From Urophycis tenuis (lineage: Eukaryota; Chordata; Actinopteri; Gadiformes; Phycidae), in assembly GCA_036785325.1 (NCBI GenBank), contig JAXIVH010000014.1:8675248-8739247 (forward strand): DNA of 64,000 nucleotides. Direction: 5' to 3'. The stretch's first letter is position 1. Every line of letters begins with the position of its first letter. Under the pieces are notes generated by a model. The model did not search any database. It was given only the letters and a program-made list of their open reading frames with translations, and was not told the DNA's origin. Positions 1-50,103 of the stretch are shown piece by piece. The translations under genes and the position numbers were made by a program.

Positions 1-529
1 GCATTGAAATCTAAACCTTTCCACACCTGAAGTCAGAGGACTGCCCTTTACTGTATGAACCTCCCCTCACCTCTTTGCATGCATGCATTCTGTCAGATAA
101 GGTGAACAACATTTTTCACCTGAACAATAAGAACTACAAGACTTTCCAGAACTCTCTGAAATGCCACATGCTGGGAAAGGCTTGTCTCTGGGTCGACGTT
201 TAATGGAAAAACTCCAACTCAAAACGTCATAGCTGCAAGGGCTAGCGATGGGGAGGGGGGCGTGGGGCCAACGCATGGAGCGCGGAGCTTGAATGCCGCG
301 TCTACACACACATACTCCTTGACCCGGCTCAAATTTTTAAGGTGCGTGAATCTGAGCTGTGGCGGAGGTGTTTTGCTGGGTTGGAGAGGCACGCAGCTGC
401 AGCAGAGGTGCTGTGGGCCTGCCCCCCCCCCCCCCCCCTGTCACACAGGAGAGGGAGAGGACACAGGCCTCCACACGCCCACGCCTCACTTTATTACAGT
501 GTTCCCACTGTCAGATCCAGGCTCAGGCG

Positions 530-815
530 TTCACTCAGTCTTTCTGTCTCACTCTATCGCTCTCTGTCTGTCTCTCTGTCTCTGGTTGCCCTCCACGACT
601 ATATATATCCAATGTCTCACTCTCTCTCTCTCCCTTTGTTCTCCCTCTCTTTCCCATCATCCGTGTTATTTTAACCTTGATGCCCCTGTCTCTCTCCCTC
701 TGTCTTTTTCTCTGTCTGACTGTCTGTCTGTCTGTCTGTCTGTCTGTCTTTCGCTGTCTATCTCTCCCTCTCTATTCTCTCTCCCTGCTCTCTCTCCGCT
801 CTTGCTGTCGCTCTG
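530..815. repeat. CT-rich low-complexity tract with (CTGT)n
   Basis: Interrupted (CT)n and (CTGT)n units. Bases about 636-770 (CT tract, then tcatccgtgttattttaacc, then CTGT units) recur nearly unchanged at about 5264-5365, so this is a copied unit and not only slippage. Confidence 0.9.
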
Positions 816-1829
816 AAAAGTTTCAAGATTCAAAGGGTTTTATTTGTGTGGAAAATGTACATTTACATTGCCAAAGTACAGAGTTGAAATGAGCTGCAAC
901 ATAATAATAACAACAAAAACCTATAACAGAAAACAGTAAACCTAATAACAATATCCCAAAATAATGTTTTGAATAAAATTGGCTAACATGTGTTAGAATG
1001 CAAATTTAAATGTGCATATATAGTGAAACAGTTAAGCTATAATATCTCTCTCTCACTCTCTAATGTCTGTCTGTGTCTGTGTGTGCGCATGTGCGTCATT
1101 TGTCTGCCACTTCTGTATCGGTATTTGACTGCTCTCGGTTTCTCACTATCTCAAGTTCTCCTTCTGACTGTGCTTAATGTACACGTGTCATCATAAGTCA
1201 CACTCACATCCCCCTCGGCTTTACATCTTCTCTGCCGTATCTTCAAGAAAGGAAAAAAAAAAGCAACAGCCCCCTCTTGAGTGAAAGCCCCTGTTGAGGT
1301 TGTGATCCAGATCAAAGGGCCCTGCCGAGTAGCCATTTTGTTTTTGTTATGCTGCTGCTGCATTGTTTTTTTTCTTGCCGGTCCGAGTGAGTCTGAGGTG
1401 TTGAGTCATTGAGGGCGGGAGCGGTGTAGCATCTCCGAGGCCTGTATCACCCAGTAGCTGCACCACCCCGCACAGCACACACACAAACACGCACATCGTC
1501 CTCGTCTTGGTGTCACCTCCTGTTCTCCGTCTGTGGTGGCTACGCTCGCACACGCACACACACACAAACACACAAACACACAAACACACACACACCACCT
1601 CAGCAGCTGCCTCCTACTCATTTTCTCACGTTCCTCGCGGCGGTCCGCTCAGTTTCCATTGCGTTAGTTTCCACTTTACTGACTGATGCATGAGGGTCAT
1701 CAACGCCACGATGAGCAACTTATCAGGCCGCTGCTTGTTAGATAGTACAGCAGAACTATTTTCAGACGTCAAAACCAGAGGTGTACGTTTGTGGAACGTT
1801 GTCTTTTTGAATATCGATTTTCATATACG

Positions 1830-1863
1830 TATTTATATATATACATGTATATATATGTGTGTA

Positions 1864-1940
<77 letters not shown>
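1830..1940. repeat. (AT)n microsatellite
   Basis: Near-pure TA/AT dinucleotides of about 60-70 bp with flanking tatatg/tatgtg variants. Confidence 0.97.
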
Positions 1941-3054
1941 GTGCTATTTTTGGCACCACAACCCACCCCTTCATGTCCCAGAATGGTGTTGAAGAGAAAT
2001 GTGCACCCATGTGACACCAAACAGTCGAGTTTCTGCTTTTTCAAATAGAGAGTCATTCTGTCAGCGGCGAGTGGCTCTGTCTCTGTCTCGCTGGAGCTCT
2101 GCTCACCTGGTGAGCCCGGTGAGCCGCTGAAGGGAAGGAGACACATGAATGCAACCCTCTTGTCTCGCCGCCACCGTCTGGGTTGTTTCATGCCGCAGTG
2201 GTACTCTGGTGTGACTCGTCCCCTTTGTGGGCCACATGTTGTACTGTGTGATGGCTCCTGAAAGTGAAACGACTGCTGGCTGAGCTTAACATTCAAACCC
2301 CCAACAAAGGAGCTTTGAGAAATAGTTTTGGGCTTGGAATTTGGAAATGCCAAGGTGACCCAAAAATGGTTCTGCAAGGTTATGCATCAGTTGTTACCAA
2401 CATAATTGGGACAATCTAATCAAGAAAATGTTTAGAGGAAGTGAAAAATAAATTCAAGTGATTATGCGTTATGAATAGGACTATATCTTTCCGGGCAGAT
2501 GAAGAAACCGTTTCCGCAATTTGTATTATATTCCCATTGTAATGTCTATTCATGTAGATGAACATGCTCTATCTTTAGTAGTACCTTGTATGTTGAGACC
2601 TATTTACTACATCTGCTCGTCACCATGCCTGCACTCCGGAGACTCGTTGACTTCCTGGCTGTACGGTGAGGTGTGTTCATGTTGCTGCCCAGCTGAGTGT
2701 ATCACTGCAGCCATCAAGCATGCAGCCCAACCCGCCCAACCTGCTCCCCGGTGGGGCGACCACGTTGTCCACATTCTTGTGTGTATTTTGTACGTGCAGA
2801 ATCCATTTGCATGCCAAATGCCTCAGCATGTACGTAATGTGTGTCCCTGTCTGAAGCGTACTTGCCTCATGACTTGAGACAACACTTGACGTCCTCAAAG
2901 ATGTGATCTGTATGAAGTCTGAGCATTTGGTCATCTGTGCACACCTTCTATTATTCATTTCGTCGGTGTGACTCATTCAATAATTGATCCATCTGTAATA
3001 TCTGGCTATTGTTTGATATGCTGAAGTTGAAAATGATCGACTTGAAGGATATGT

Positions 3055-3057
<3 letters not shown>

Positions 3058-3104
<47 letters not shown>
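3058..3104. repeat. (GT)n microsatellite abutting prkch acceptor
   Basis: Pure GT repeats run directly into the tag acceptor of the prkch exon at 3106, leaving no classical polypyrimidine tract. Confidence 0.97.
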
Positions 3105-14104
<11,000 letters not shown>

Positions 14105-14706
14105 AAGTCACTTTTCCGAAGGACCCCGGCGAGGCGAGGTCCTCTGCCGGGGCTCCGCAGACTGTCGGTTTGGGTCTCTGTTGTTCTACTCGGGCGCGCC
14201 TCAGACACCTCAGAACGCCACGCTCGACAAGTGGAGGAAAACACACAACAGTCTTGACCACACTGAACCAGAAAAGGGCTTCCTCAGCAGAAACTCTGTT
14301 GCATCACTGTTATTTAATTCTTTCTGGAAGTTTTTCAGATGGTTTTTATGATTTCCTTTTAAACGTCGGCTTTTTTAACTCCCGTCTTTGAAGTGACAAG
14401 CCGACATGCTTACTTTGTACGCTTGTATTGAATGTTGGACAGCCATGTGGATAGCATCATTGGTGACTGTTGAAAGAGAAAAAGTCTGAAATATCACTGC
14501 CAGATATTGTGTCATGGCTCAAGCAAACAAATGTGGTCAAACTGTGTGACATGCGTTTCTTGTAGGCCTACATGTCTGTCATTGGTGAATCTATTCGCTT
14601 CCAGTTAGTCTATTGAAATGTGTTTCCCTTCAGCCAATTGAGTTCTGGTGACGTCCAGGAGGCACTGACTCATAAGCATATGAAAGTGTCATGCTTGTTC
14701 AGAAGG

Positions 14707-14856
<150 letters not shown>

Positions 14857-15895
14857 AGCAAGCCATATCATTATCATCAGCCATCATTTAAAACAAACGG
14901 ATATATGATTCTTCTAAAGATTTCATGTTTTGGAACCATGACGTTAATGACAGTTGGCAGCTATCGCGGTGACTAGGATCTTTTTTCCGTAAACGGTGGG
15001 GCCAAACAGTCACGACATGATGCAAGATTCAATGTTCAACGGAAGCTGATCCGCCGCAGTTGTGAAATGGGGGAACGTTTTTGATCCTGTCAGCAATATC
15101 CTCTCGATTTCTTTTCGAGTTTGCATGGCGGTCATTTTTTTCTTCACCTAACCATTTAATATTTTACGTTTTATAACTTATCTGGTGGCGCTATCATTGG
15201 CATTTTGGGTGTCGTGAACCTAGACAGAATAAACAGGAAAACCACTGCACGTCATGACGGCTGCCTGCAACAGCAACAGGAAGGCGGTGAGGGACGGGAC
15301 ATCTTGCAGTTTTGCAAGATAGTAAAGTACGACAGTGCGTGATAATTTGCAATTGGTTAAGAGGAGGGAACTGCACCGGACAGTGTGAACAATGAACAAT
15401 GGACTCAGTTGAACCTGCCCAGATGTCCACGCCCCTGTGAGGAAGTCTTCATTCCTACTGCTTGGCAGTGTCTTATTGTGTTGGATAACTCACTTTAATA
15501 CATTCAATATTTAAGTTAGGAAGCAAAAGACAAACCCCTCATGCATAAAGGAAGAAAACATTACTTCCCATGCATTCTAAATGCAGTTTTTCATTGGCCA
15601 GCGTCCACATTGCTTGAATATTTTTTTACCCCCGATTCTGTAAATTAAAGACACATTTGGCTCTATGGCTTTTTTTCACCGTCTTTTTTTCCACCGAGAC
15701 AGAAACGGAAGTGTTGAACTCAAGCTGAGGCCTCGACCTCCTAAAAATATGAAACAAGAATGGTCGGCTGTCCACAGTCAGGCCGCTAGTGGCGTGACAG
15801 AAAATGGAAGACACTGCAACCATCTGCACATCGCACGAGTGTTGTGCTGCCCAACAACTTCAGGCAAGGGGGACAGAATATGCACGTTATCCGTC

Positions 15896-16006
<111 letters not shown>

Positions 16007-16054
16007 AATATCTAAAGGAACAGTGCGATAGAGTCCCATAGCGTAAACCAACCA

Positions 16055-16085
16055 CCACGTGACCATGTCCTCGCAGGGGGCGGAG
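16055..16085 (+). promoter_or_regulatory. HRE/E-box core and GC box before hif1a
   Basis: CCACGTGAC (16055-16063) contains the ACGTG core bound by HIF and other bHLH factors. GGGGGCGGAG (16076-16085) is a GC box. They lie about 280-300 bp before the hif1a ATG in an otherwise TATA-less GC-rich stretch. Function is inferred from motif and position only. Confidence 0.4.
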
Positions 16086-16360
16086 TCTCCGGTCCTCCGC
16101 GGCGCTGCTGCGTCTTTCAAGAGAGTAACCTTCTCCAGCGTGGCACTAGTGTCTTCCACGGGAAGTGAACTATAGCTGTATTTGCACCGCAAATTCATAG
16201 TAATCTATTTGGAGATACCGACACAACAATTTTGTATGTAAACAGCGAGTATCAATTCAGGATCGATAATTGCCCGTAAGCGTTGAGACATTATTCTTTT
16301 AGACGAACCCCGGACAACTCAATACCGATTGAGAGGCTCTACAAAGGTCCTCGTCCTGAA

Positions 16361-28556
<12,196 letters not shown>

Positions 28557-29810
28557 GCACACGCATATAGCACGCTTACTGCTGGACCAGACCGGACACT
28601 ACAGTTTATTTCCCTCGCCACCCACACAATACCTTTTCCCAGCCCCCCCCCCTCCCCCTCCCGACCCCAGCTCTACTCTCCCTTATTTATGTCTCTGTAT
28701 GTTTGATAGAACAGTTTGGCTGCCTGTGTGCCCTGTGTGATCTCTGCAGCATTCCACCGTGGTGAACGCCACAACAGGTTCTTCTTTGGTGCCAGGGTTT
28801 GTTGGGGTGGGGAGAGCGGTGTCAGGACGACACCTAACAAAAATGTTTTGTTATTTTTCTCTCCTTTCCCCGTGAGGTGGGCACTTGGACACAGTGCCCA
28901 CAAAGGAGTTACTGCCAGCAGTATATTGTAAGCTTAAGTCGCACAATTTATATTTTCTTAAAAGTAAAACTATAACCAGCAATATATATATATAAATATA
29001 TACAAAGCCATTTTAAAATAGTTTTAATGAGATTTCAACCATTTAAAAAAATGAAAAAAAAAAAAAAAAGCCCTCTCCTGGTATGTTGTAGTACTTGTAC
29101 CCTAACCAAATGTCTAGTCAACGTAATAAGCGTTGTGTATGATGTATCTCTGTCTCTGAAGCGAACACGTTCGTGTAGATGTTCAGTACTGTCACTTTAT
29201 TTCTTTACTGTAAGTGTGTATTACTGTGTATTGACAGAAAAATGTCTAATTTCCGCACTAGGGCAGTTGCTCAAATTGATGAGGGGAGCAAATTTGTTCA
29301 CCTTTTATTTTTCAATCATGTAAGTTTGGCAGTTATTTTTTTTGTCAAGAAAAGAATCCTTGTTTTGTCTTTACAACGTATTAATACATTTGCCACGTTC
29401 AAACCGAATGGGAGAAACAGATTTATAATCTACTTTACTTTTCTCTGGAGGGGGGGGGGGTCATATTTGAGAGTTAAAATAGAAATGTTGAATTTGTTGA
29501 CATTTTTGGCTTTGGACTGCTTAGTACCGTCCATTTTTCAGGAGGCCATGGCGATTGTCCCCCTCCCGTTACCTGGCCACCACAAAGTTCTCATTTCTAA
29601 CAGAAGTGGTCTGTCCCATTTGACGTGAACGCTGGATTGCTCCAGTAATTTAAAGGAAGCTTGATTTGTAACTTCATTTGTTTTAAAAGTGGGATCATGG
29701 TCTCAGTAGCATTTGTGGCTTGTCAAACTCGTCCACTCGGTGTAAAGTAGTTTATACCGTTAGTTCTATCTGCAGTGTTGGGTCTGTCATGTTTCTTGCC
29801 ACTGTCTAAC

Positions 29811-29816
29811 ATTAAA
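29811..29816 (+). terminator. hif1a polyadenylation signal (ATTAAA)
   Basis: ATTAAA lies about 1.25 kb after the hif1a stop. The 3' UTR before it is A/T-rich, with several attt-type AU-rich stretches. A short A run follows within 15 bp. Confidence 0.5.
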
Positions 29817-29910
29817 TTGCTTTGTCAAAAAAAAAATATACTGACTTCCATTTTGTGAACCTACGGTATGACAAATCTGTAGTATTAATACCATGAACAA
29901 CTGAAGCATA

Positions 29911-29916
29911 TTTAAT
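29911..29916 (-). terminator. Candidate htra2 polyadenylation signal
   Basis: TTTAAT on the plus strand is ATTAAA on the minus strand, about 250 bp after the htra2 stop. If used, the two convergent genes would end within roughly 100 bp of each other. Confidence 0.35.
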
Positions 29917-30162
29917 GGAGCCACCTTCCTCGTGGTGCCTGCAATTTCAAGTGATAATTATACAAAACTATTGCCAACAATGAAGACTACAACCATGTGT
30001 TTTCACATTTTAAAAAGGCTTCTTGAGGTGTGACTGGTGTCAGTGATGGCTCGGGTCTGGGGGGATCCATCCGTCGAGTCACGAGTTCGGACTGTCACCC
30101 TTCGTCTTCATCCTCTCTGTTCTTCTCCTCAAGGGCTACAGTGAAATGAAAGCTCATCGCGG

Positions 30163-33006
30163 TCACTCTGCATACTCTGGCGTTATCTGCAGTCGCAGCA
30201 GGTCCTGTCCTCTCTGGACCAGCATGGAGATGGTATTGCTGCTGCGGATGGCCTGGTAGATCTCCTCGGAGGTGTTCACTCTGGTGCCGTCGATCTCCAC
30301 CACCACGTCCCCTGGCTGCATGCCGGCTCTGAAAGACAAGCCAATTACAATGTAGCCGTGGACGTTGATAACGGATTAGTTGAATACATTTGTGAGGCTT
30401 GTTACAAAAAGCCTGGTGATTTTGCGTGCCCGTTTGCATTGTCATTCATATGTCACTGACATTTGTGATCCATTTTAGTCTCCGTGCATGTCTGATCCAC
30501 TGGGTCTCCTACTAAATTACCTTTTCTGTAATAAGCCCAAAATCTATAATTGAAAGGGATTTCAATCAAACAGTTGAAATTGTCATCTGTATGGACAAGT
30601 TCCTGTGTGAATGCAAACTCTTGATGTCTATTGTTTTCCTTGATGTTTCAATGAGCCGCCAATCACTGCCACAGCCATGCTTACCTGTTTGCTGGTGAGC
30701 CTGTGATGACCCTATGGATCAGGATTCCATGAGTGAGGTCTGGGAACGAGGAGTCCCTGAGCTTTAACTCTGCAATGATACTGCACCACCAAGGAGAAAA
30801 GATGATACAAAACACTCCAAGACCAAGGTGTGCACACGTTCATTGGGCCACAATGGCAAAAAATACAACGTACCTTGGCGTCAGGGTCAGCATCATCACT
30901 CCAATATACCTTCGCCTGCTGTCTGATTCACCGAACCATGATTCTGGCAGGTACAACAACAAAGTTCAAATGTGTATAAAATGAAACTTGTTTTACAGCT
31001 TTGACGGCGGCTTGTGAGTTTTGATTGTCTCGACGAGTCTCGTCTGTGTTTGTATTGCTTACTCGTCATCAACTAAAACAAGTCCATTAAAAGCTTGGTT
31101 GTGGTTAAGGTCATTATACACAGACGTGCCTGTGGTACACATAAAAAGTGACACACTCTTTTACATCCGTTGTGGTTCCTTGAATACTACAAGGCGGCCC
31201 CTTTGATCCTCCAACCTCCATTCCCAGCATCAACTTACTCTTCTGTTCCGCTGATCTGTCGAGGAACATCTTGAGGCGGTCGGAGGGGATGGCGAAAGAG
31301 ATCCCTGCAGTGACCTTCATGGTGTTTATACCGATCACTTCCCCATCCTGGTTCAGATGGCACAGAAAAAGTATCCAAATATGGTATGAAAACAAAAACA
31401 TAGCATACTTCTGTAGATCACTCAATTGCAGTATTTCTTTGTATGTGATGTTTTAGATCTGTCACTCACCAAGTTAATTAGGGGACCTCCAGAGTTCCCA
31501 AACTGCAACACACAAAATCAATTGTATGCTTACTTAGCTTGTCAAAATGTTGACATCCCATGTCCCAACATTTTCTAAACTAAATGAAGGGGGATACAAA
31601 TCTACAAATAGTAATATTCGCAGACAAGTACATGAAACGCGGGTTCTCAGACACAACACGGCATGGGGTCCAAACTACAGTCACCCCCTGACTGGAAACA
31701 AACACGGTTAACCTATGAACCAAATTACCGCGGCCTTCAAGCTGCAAGGATTCGCCATGGGTGTTGTATACCCTGGATGACACCTGCTGACCACTGTCAC
31801 TCCGCTTCACACAGAAATATACCACTAAATACGACCTACATCAATAGCCGCGTCGGTCTGGATGTAGTCCATGTTGGAGTTGGATATCCCCAGCTCCTTG
31901 CTGCCTCTCTGTGCCGAGCTGACAATGCCTGATGTGATCGTGTTGCGGAGTGCAAACGGGCTGCCCATGGCGACGACAAACTCCCCTTGTCGAATATCCG
32001 AGGAGCGACCGAGGTTCAGGGTGGGCAAAGGATGCTGGAGCGACGGGTGGGAAGGACGGAGAGATGGCAAAATGCAGATCAACTGGTGAATTGCTTTGTT
32101 AGTGCTGTTGTTATGTTGTCATAAAGCGCAGCTATCGCATGTGTTGTATTGAGAACTGCAACGCTGGGAAGGACAAACAGATTCAAACCAATGTTCACCT
32201 TGGCTGTGATTTTAATTGTGGCAATGTCGGCCACTTGGTCGACATCCTGCACGGTGGCGTTGAAGGTTTCTCCATTGGTCAGCTTGACACGCACCCCTCT
32301 CTTGTTGGCCACAACGTGGGCATTGGTGACGATGAGGCCGTCGCTACTGATGATGAAGCCAGAACCATTTGACACAGGGACTTCCCTTCCAGAAAATGGG
32401 TGCCTATATCGGAAATATACAATGAAACACACTACTCCAGGTGATCAGCCAAGATGTACATTTGACTCATTCGCCATGAAACCAAAAACCGGAGACACCG
32501 AAAAGACCGTAGTTCACATACATTTCAATACGAACTGAAAAAGATTGTTAGCCAACTCACCTGCCAACTATTTCAATGTACACTACAGCTGGAGTAGATT
32601 TTTCTACTACATCAGCAATGAAGTTGTACTTGTAGCGGGGGCTGTCAGGTTTGTATGGGGATGCGCATCGGGCAGGTCGAAGGACATGTCCTAGAGTCGA
32701 TCTGGAGAGAGATTCTGCTCCATCGTCCACGTCCTCCCCTGTGTCCCAAAGTGCTGCCAAACCAAGTCCCAAACCAGCGGCCACGGTTCTTCGGAAACTT
32801 CCCCACCCCGGAGTACTACCGCGACCACTTCCTGTATTCCCTGTCGGAGGTCGTGGGTCAAGAACATGCCTTGTGTTGCTGCCTGCATGTATTCTATCAA
32901 ACGTCAAACTAGATGTTAAACCGGTTATAGTTCTTTCGGTTTGCGAGACAGAGCCATATCTCTTTCGTACCAACAAAACAAAACGATTGACAACGTGTGT
33001 TGCCAT
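30163..33006 (-). CDS. htra2: HtrA serine peptidase 2 (Omi), mitochondrial
   Basis: This is a PDZ-containing trypsin-fold protease of the mitochondrial intermembrane space, involved in protein quality control and, when released, in cell death. Eight exons on the minus strand: 32561-33006, 32199-32403, 31840-32034, 31470-31502, 31239-31347, 30874-30943, 30685-30780, 30163-30328. Together they give 439 aa in one frame (human 458). The start has an Arg-rich, acid-poor presequence, then a hydrophobic helix (about residues 74-87), the conserved YNFIADVVE, and the catalytic triad His178 (TNAHVVA), Asp208 (ADIAT) and Ser286 (GNSGGPL, in a 33-nt micro-exon). A C-terminal PDZ domain (about 345-435) ends the protein. 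Where mammals have the IAP-binding AVPS, this protein reads ASPY. It diverges from mis18bp1 across about 0.9 kb. Teleosts carry several htra2-like genes, so the exact orthologue is less certain than the family. Confidence 0.93.
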
Positions 33007-33890
33007 ATTACATCACGTCCCTCAGGCAGACTGCACCAGGTCTATGGACGTTGTCTATGACCACGAGAGAAAAGTGGTAAACCCGCGGATGAAGAAAATT
33101 AGCTACTATCAAACGAATCAGACTCCACACACTTCCTTGTATACGTCTATTAACTGTGAACCATTAGTAACCCTCGACGTATGACTCCCTTGGCATGTGT
33201 GTTACGCATGCGCCATGTGACACCACATTGGGGCCACATTCAGGAGCATAATATGTGGCTTTGACCTTATATTTTGTGGTCCACTTTTAAAACGATGTAC
33301 AGGGTTGAGATGGAAATGTCATCCTCAATTAACTTAATTATGGCTCAAGTTTGATATGGAATAAGATTATTATGTATTTCATCTTAAGCTCTTTTACATT
33401 TTCATTGTTTTTTGTTTACAAGTGATACACATACAGTACCAACGAAACGAAATAAAATGCAGAAATACTATGAAACTACTCCGGAAAATATTCTCGTAAA
33501 GTAACCCTTAGTTTATACTTTAGTTTGAGCTCCGTTGGGTTGTGTAACGGAACTCTACCCGACACAACAGACGGTGTTTACGGAAATGACGTACGTAGCC
33601 CGGGCGGCTTTCAATTCAAATTCGAAAGTTATTCGCTAGCTTAGCAGTTAGTTAGCACGATTTGTGTACGAATTTGTGGTCTTCGTGGTTATACTTAGTA
33701 ACTGCTCGGTAGTGCGATCGACATAGTTAGCTGGATTCAGCGACGATTCATGTAATGTAAGTTGGATGAGAAACATTGATGCCACGTTGGAAAAGCCTTT
33801 CGCTGGTATATCGTTACCATTGTAAGGAGTAGGGGAATATGGACTTGAACTCGATCTTACAACGGTAATACACCAGTGACTTTGGAAGAC
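33007..33890. promoter_or_regulatory. Shared htra2/mis18bp1 divergent promoter region
   Basis: The 884 bp between two divergent start codons contain CGCATGCGCC (33205-33214), which resembles an NRF-1 site, and gggcggctttcaattcaaat with ttcgaa (33602-33626), which resembles a CDE/CHR cell-cycle element. I see no TATA box. Transcript starts are not visible, so site roles are inferred. Confidence 0.45.
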
Positions 33891-41852
<7,962 letters not shown>

Positions 41853-42141
41853 CGGAGTCCTGGGCTTGAAAATGTTATTTTATTGGAATGTACTACTTTT
41901 ACTGACTTATTTGAGCAGACGACAGTTTGAAGTAACTCATAATTGTATATATGCATTCTTTTAATGGTTAATTAAATTTATTTGTATATTGATGAGTTTA
42001 AGTAGTCAGGCAAATGTGGTTTCTAAGGTTTATAGCCTGTTCAATAATCTAGATTTTTGTACCTGTTTTTTTTATCAGTTTTTTTAGTTTTTCAATCAAT
42101 TTTGTCAGCAGCTCATTGTCAGAGTTTTATTGTGAAAAACG

Positions 42142-42147
42142 AATAAA
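42142..42147 (+). terminator. mis18bp1 polyadenylation signal (AATAAA)
   Basis: AATAAA lies 290 bp after the mis18bp1 stop and is followed by a T/G-rich stretch. Confidence 0.65.
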
Positions 42148-42414
42148 CATGTTTGTTTTTTGTTTTTGTATTTTAAAATGCGTTTCGCAATTTACACGCA
42201 CACACACACTAACCGATTGCCACCCAGTGGTGATATAGTGGTACGACTCGAGTGTCTGGACTGCCTTTAAAATATAAGCTACTTCCTTCATAAGTAGGTC
42301 ATCGAAATAATCGGTGTTGAATTGACGTATATTTTAAACCATATACAAACAAACACATTGTATCTGAATAAAAGTACAGCTCAGGCAGATGAGGAAGGAA
42401 GCGAGGACTCTGGT

Positions 42415-42440
42415 GTCACGTGACATCGCAGTCATGTGAC
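42415..42440 (+). promoter_or_regulatory. Two CLEAR/E-box palindromes upstream of tpp1
   Basis: GTCACGTGAC (42415-42424) is the exact CLEAR consensus recognised by TFEB/TFE3/MITF on lysosomal genes. GTCATGTGAC (42431-42440) is a one-base variant. They lie 64-89 bp before the tpp1 ATG and about 270 bp after the mis18bp1 polyadenylation signal. TPP1 is a known member of this lysosomal network in mammals; binding here is inferred. Confidence 0.75.
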
Positions 42441-42503
42441 CCAGCCGTTCTTGTCTGTCCTGCAGTTCACTCCTGGACATCAGCAGGTCACCGCTTTAGG
42501 ACA

Positions 42504-49104
<6,601 letters not shown>

Positions 49105-49730
49105 CGCACCCGCTGGGGCTGGGCCCTCGCTGGGCCCTCGCTGGGCCCCGCCTGCAGGAATAGCTTCTGTACCAACAGGGAGGCAGTGTGATCACAAACA
49201 ACATCACGAGAGCAGGGTCGGCTACATGGTATGTCTCTAGTTTTAGGTGTAATTCATTTGAATGGTACAAATGAGTTTCTCTCATTGAAGCTTAAAACAC
49301 TGCCTCTTAAATGCCTGTTGAACACTGCAGTCTGTGAATTGGGATTCACAGTAGAATACTGTGAATCCCAAAATATTATTGTTATTCTTTGCATTTCCCA
49401 TAATCCTAAAGATTTTAAGGTTTAAGGTTTTAAATGACAATCTCATAATGAATAAGAGATGCCACTAATTTCTATTTTATGCATTACATAAAATTAGATT
49501 GCTTTATCTTAATTATATGTATACATAAGAAGCATACAATATATGACGCAAAATAATTGACTTTTCAGACCCACTCTGGTGACACAAGTCACTTTATTTT
49601 TAGGAAGTATATTATGTTGGTTATTCTCAGGTTGTTTGCAAGTAAATGTTTAGGTTGCAACTATTGTAAGTTATTTGTAAACCATTTGGCGATTGTGTGC
49701 AAAAAGTGAGTTTTCTGGCCCCTATTTTTA

Positions 49731-49778
<48 letters not shown>

Positions 49779-50010
49779 GTGTGTGTAATATATATTGAAA
49801 TTGTTTTGCATGGCCAACCACAAGATAAGTCATTTAAAAGTAGCATTACGTTAGTCAAAACTTGAACAGAGACACTAAGCTTTATGCAAAGGTGGATCAG
49901 CAATAATCTGTACCAGCTGTGCTGGACTTGTTTTAGTTGAAAATGTGTCCTCGATCCAACTAACATGTATGAAAGTCTGCAGTGCTGTTTCATTTGTGAA
50001 TAAAGATGAA
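49105..50010 (+). other. tpp1 3' UTR
   Basis: This runs from the tpp1 stop to a candidate AATAAA at 49999-50004. It opens with a tandem gctgggccctc unit (49123-49150) and contains a 50-bp (GT)n tract (49735-49786). A long 3' UTR is inferred from the first good hexamer; shorter forms are possible. Confidence 0.5.
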
Positions 50011-50103
50011 CCTTTATATCAATGGTTTTTGTTTATTTTGGAAATGTGCACATGGATCCCAATAACTGCTTATGTGAATGATGATCATACATTTTTATAT
50101 ATA

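Larger units (their letters stand above)
1..3105 (+). other. Upstream intron of prkch
   Basis: No exon is recognisable here. It holds CT-rich low-complexity DNA (530-815), a dispersed-repeat-like A/T-rich piece (about 826-960), an (AT)n tract (1830-1940) and a (GT)n tract that ends at the first visible prkch acceptor. Because the first visible exon begins inside the C2 domain, the gene's start must lie before base 1, so this stretch is most simply intron. Confidence 0.7.

Noticed and set aside
32651..33184. Plus-strand open frame over htra2 exon 1
   Set aside because: It is the antisense shadow of a well-supported coding exon.
33876..33890. Upstream in-frame GTG as the mis18bp1 start
   Set aside because: A proper ATG follows at 33891; a GTG start is not expected in a vertebrate gene.
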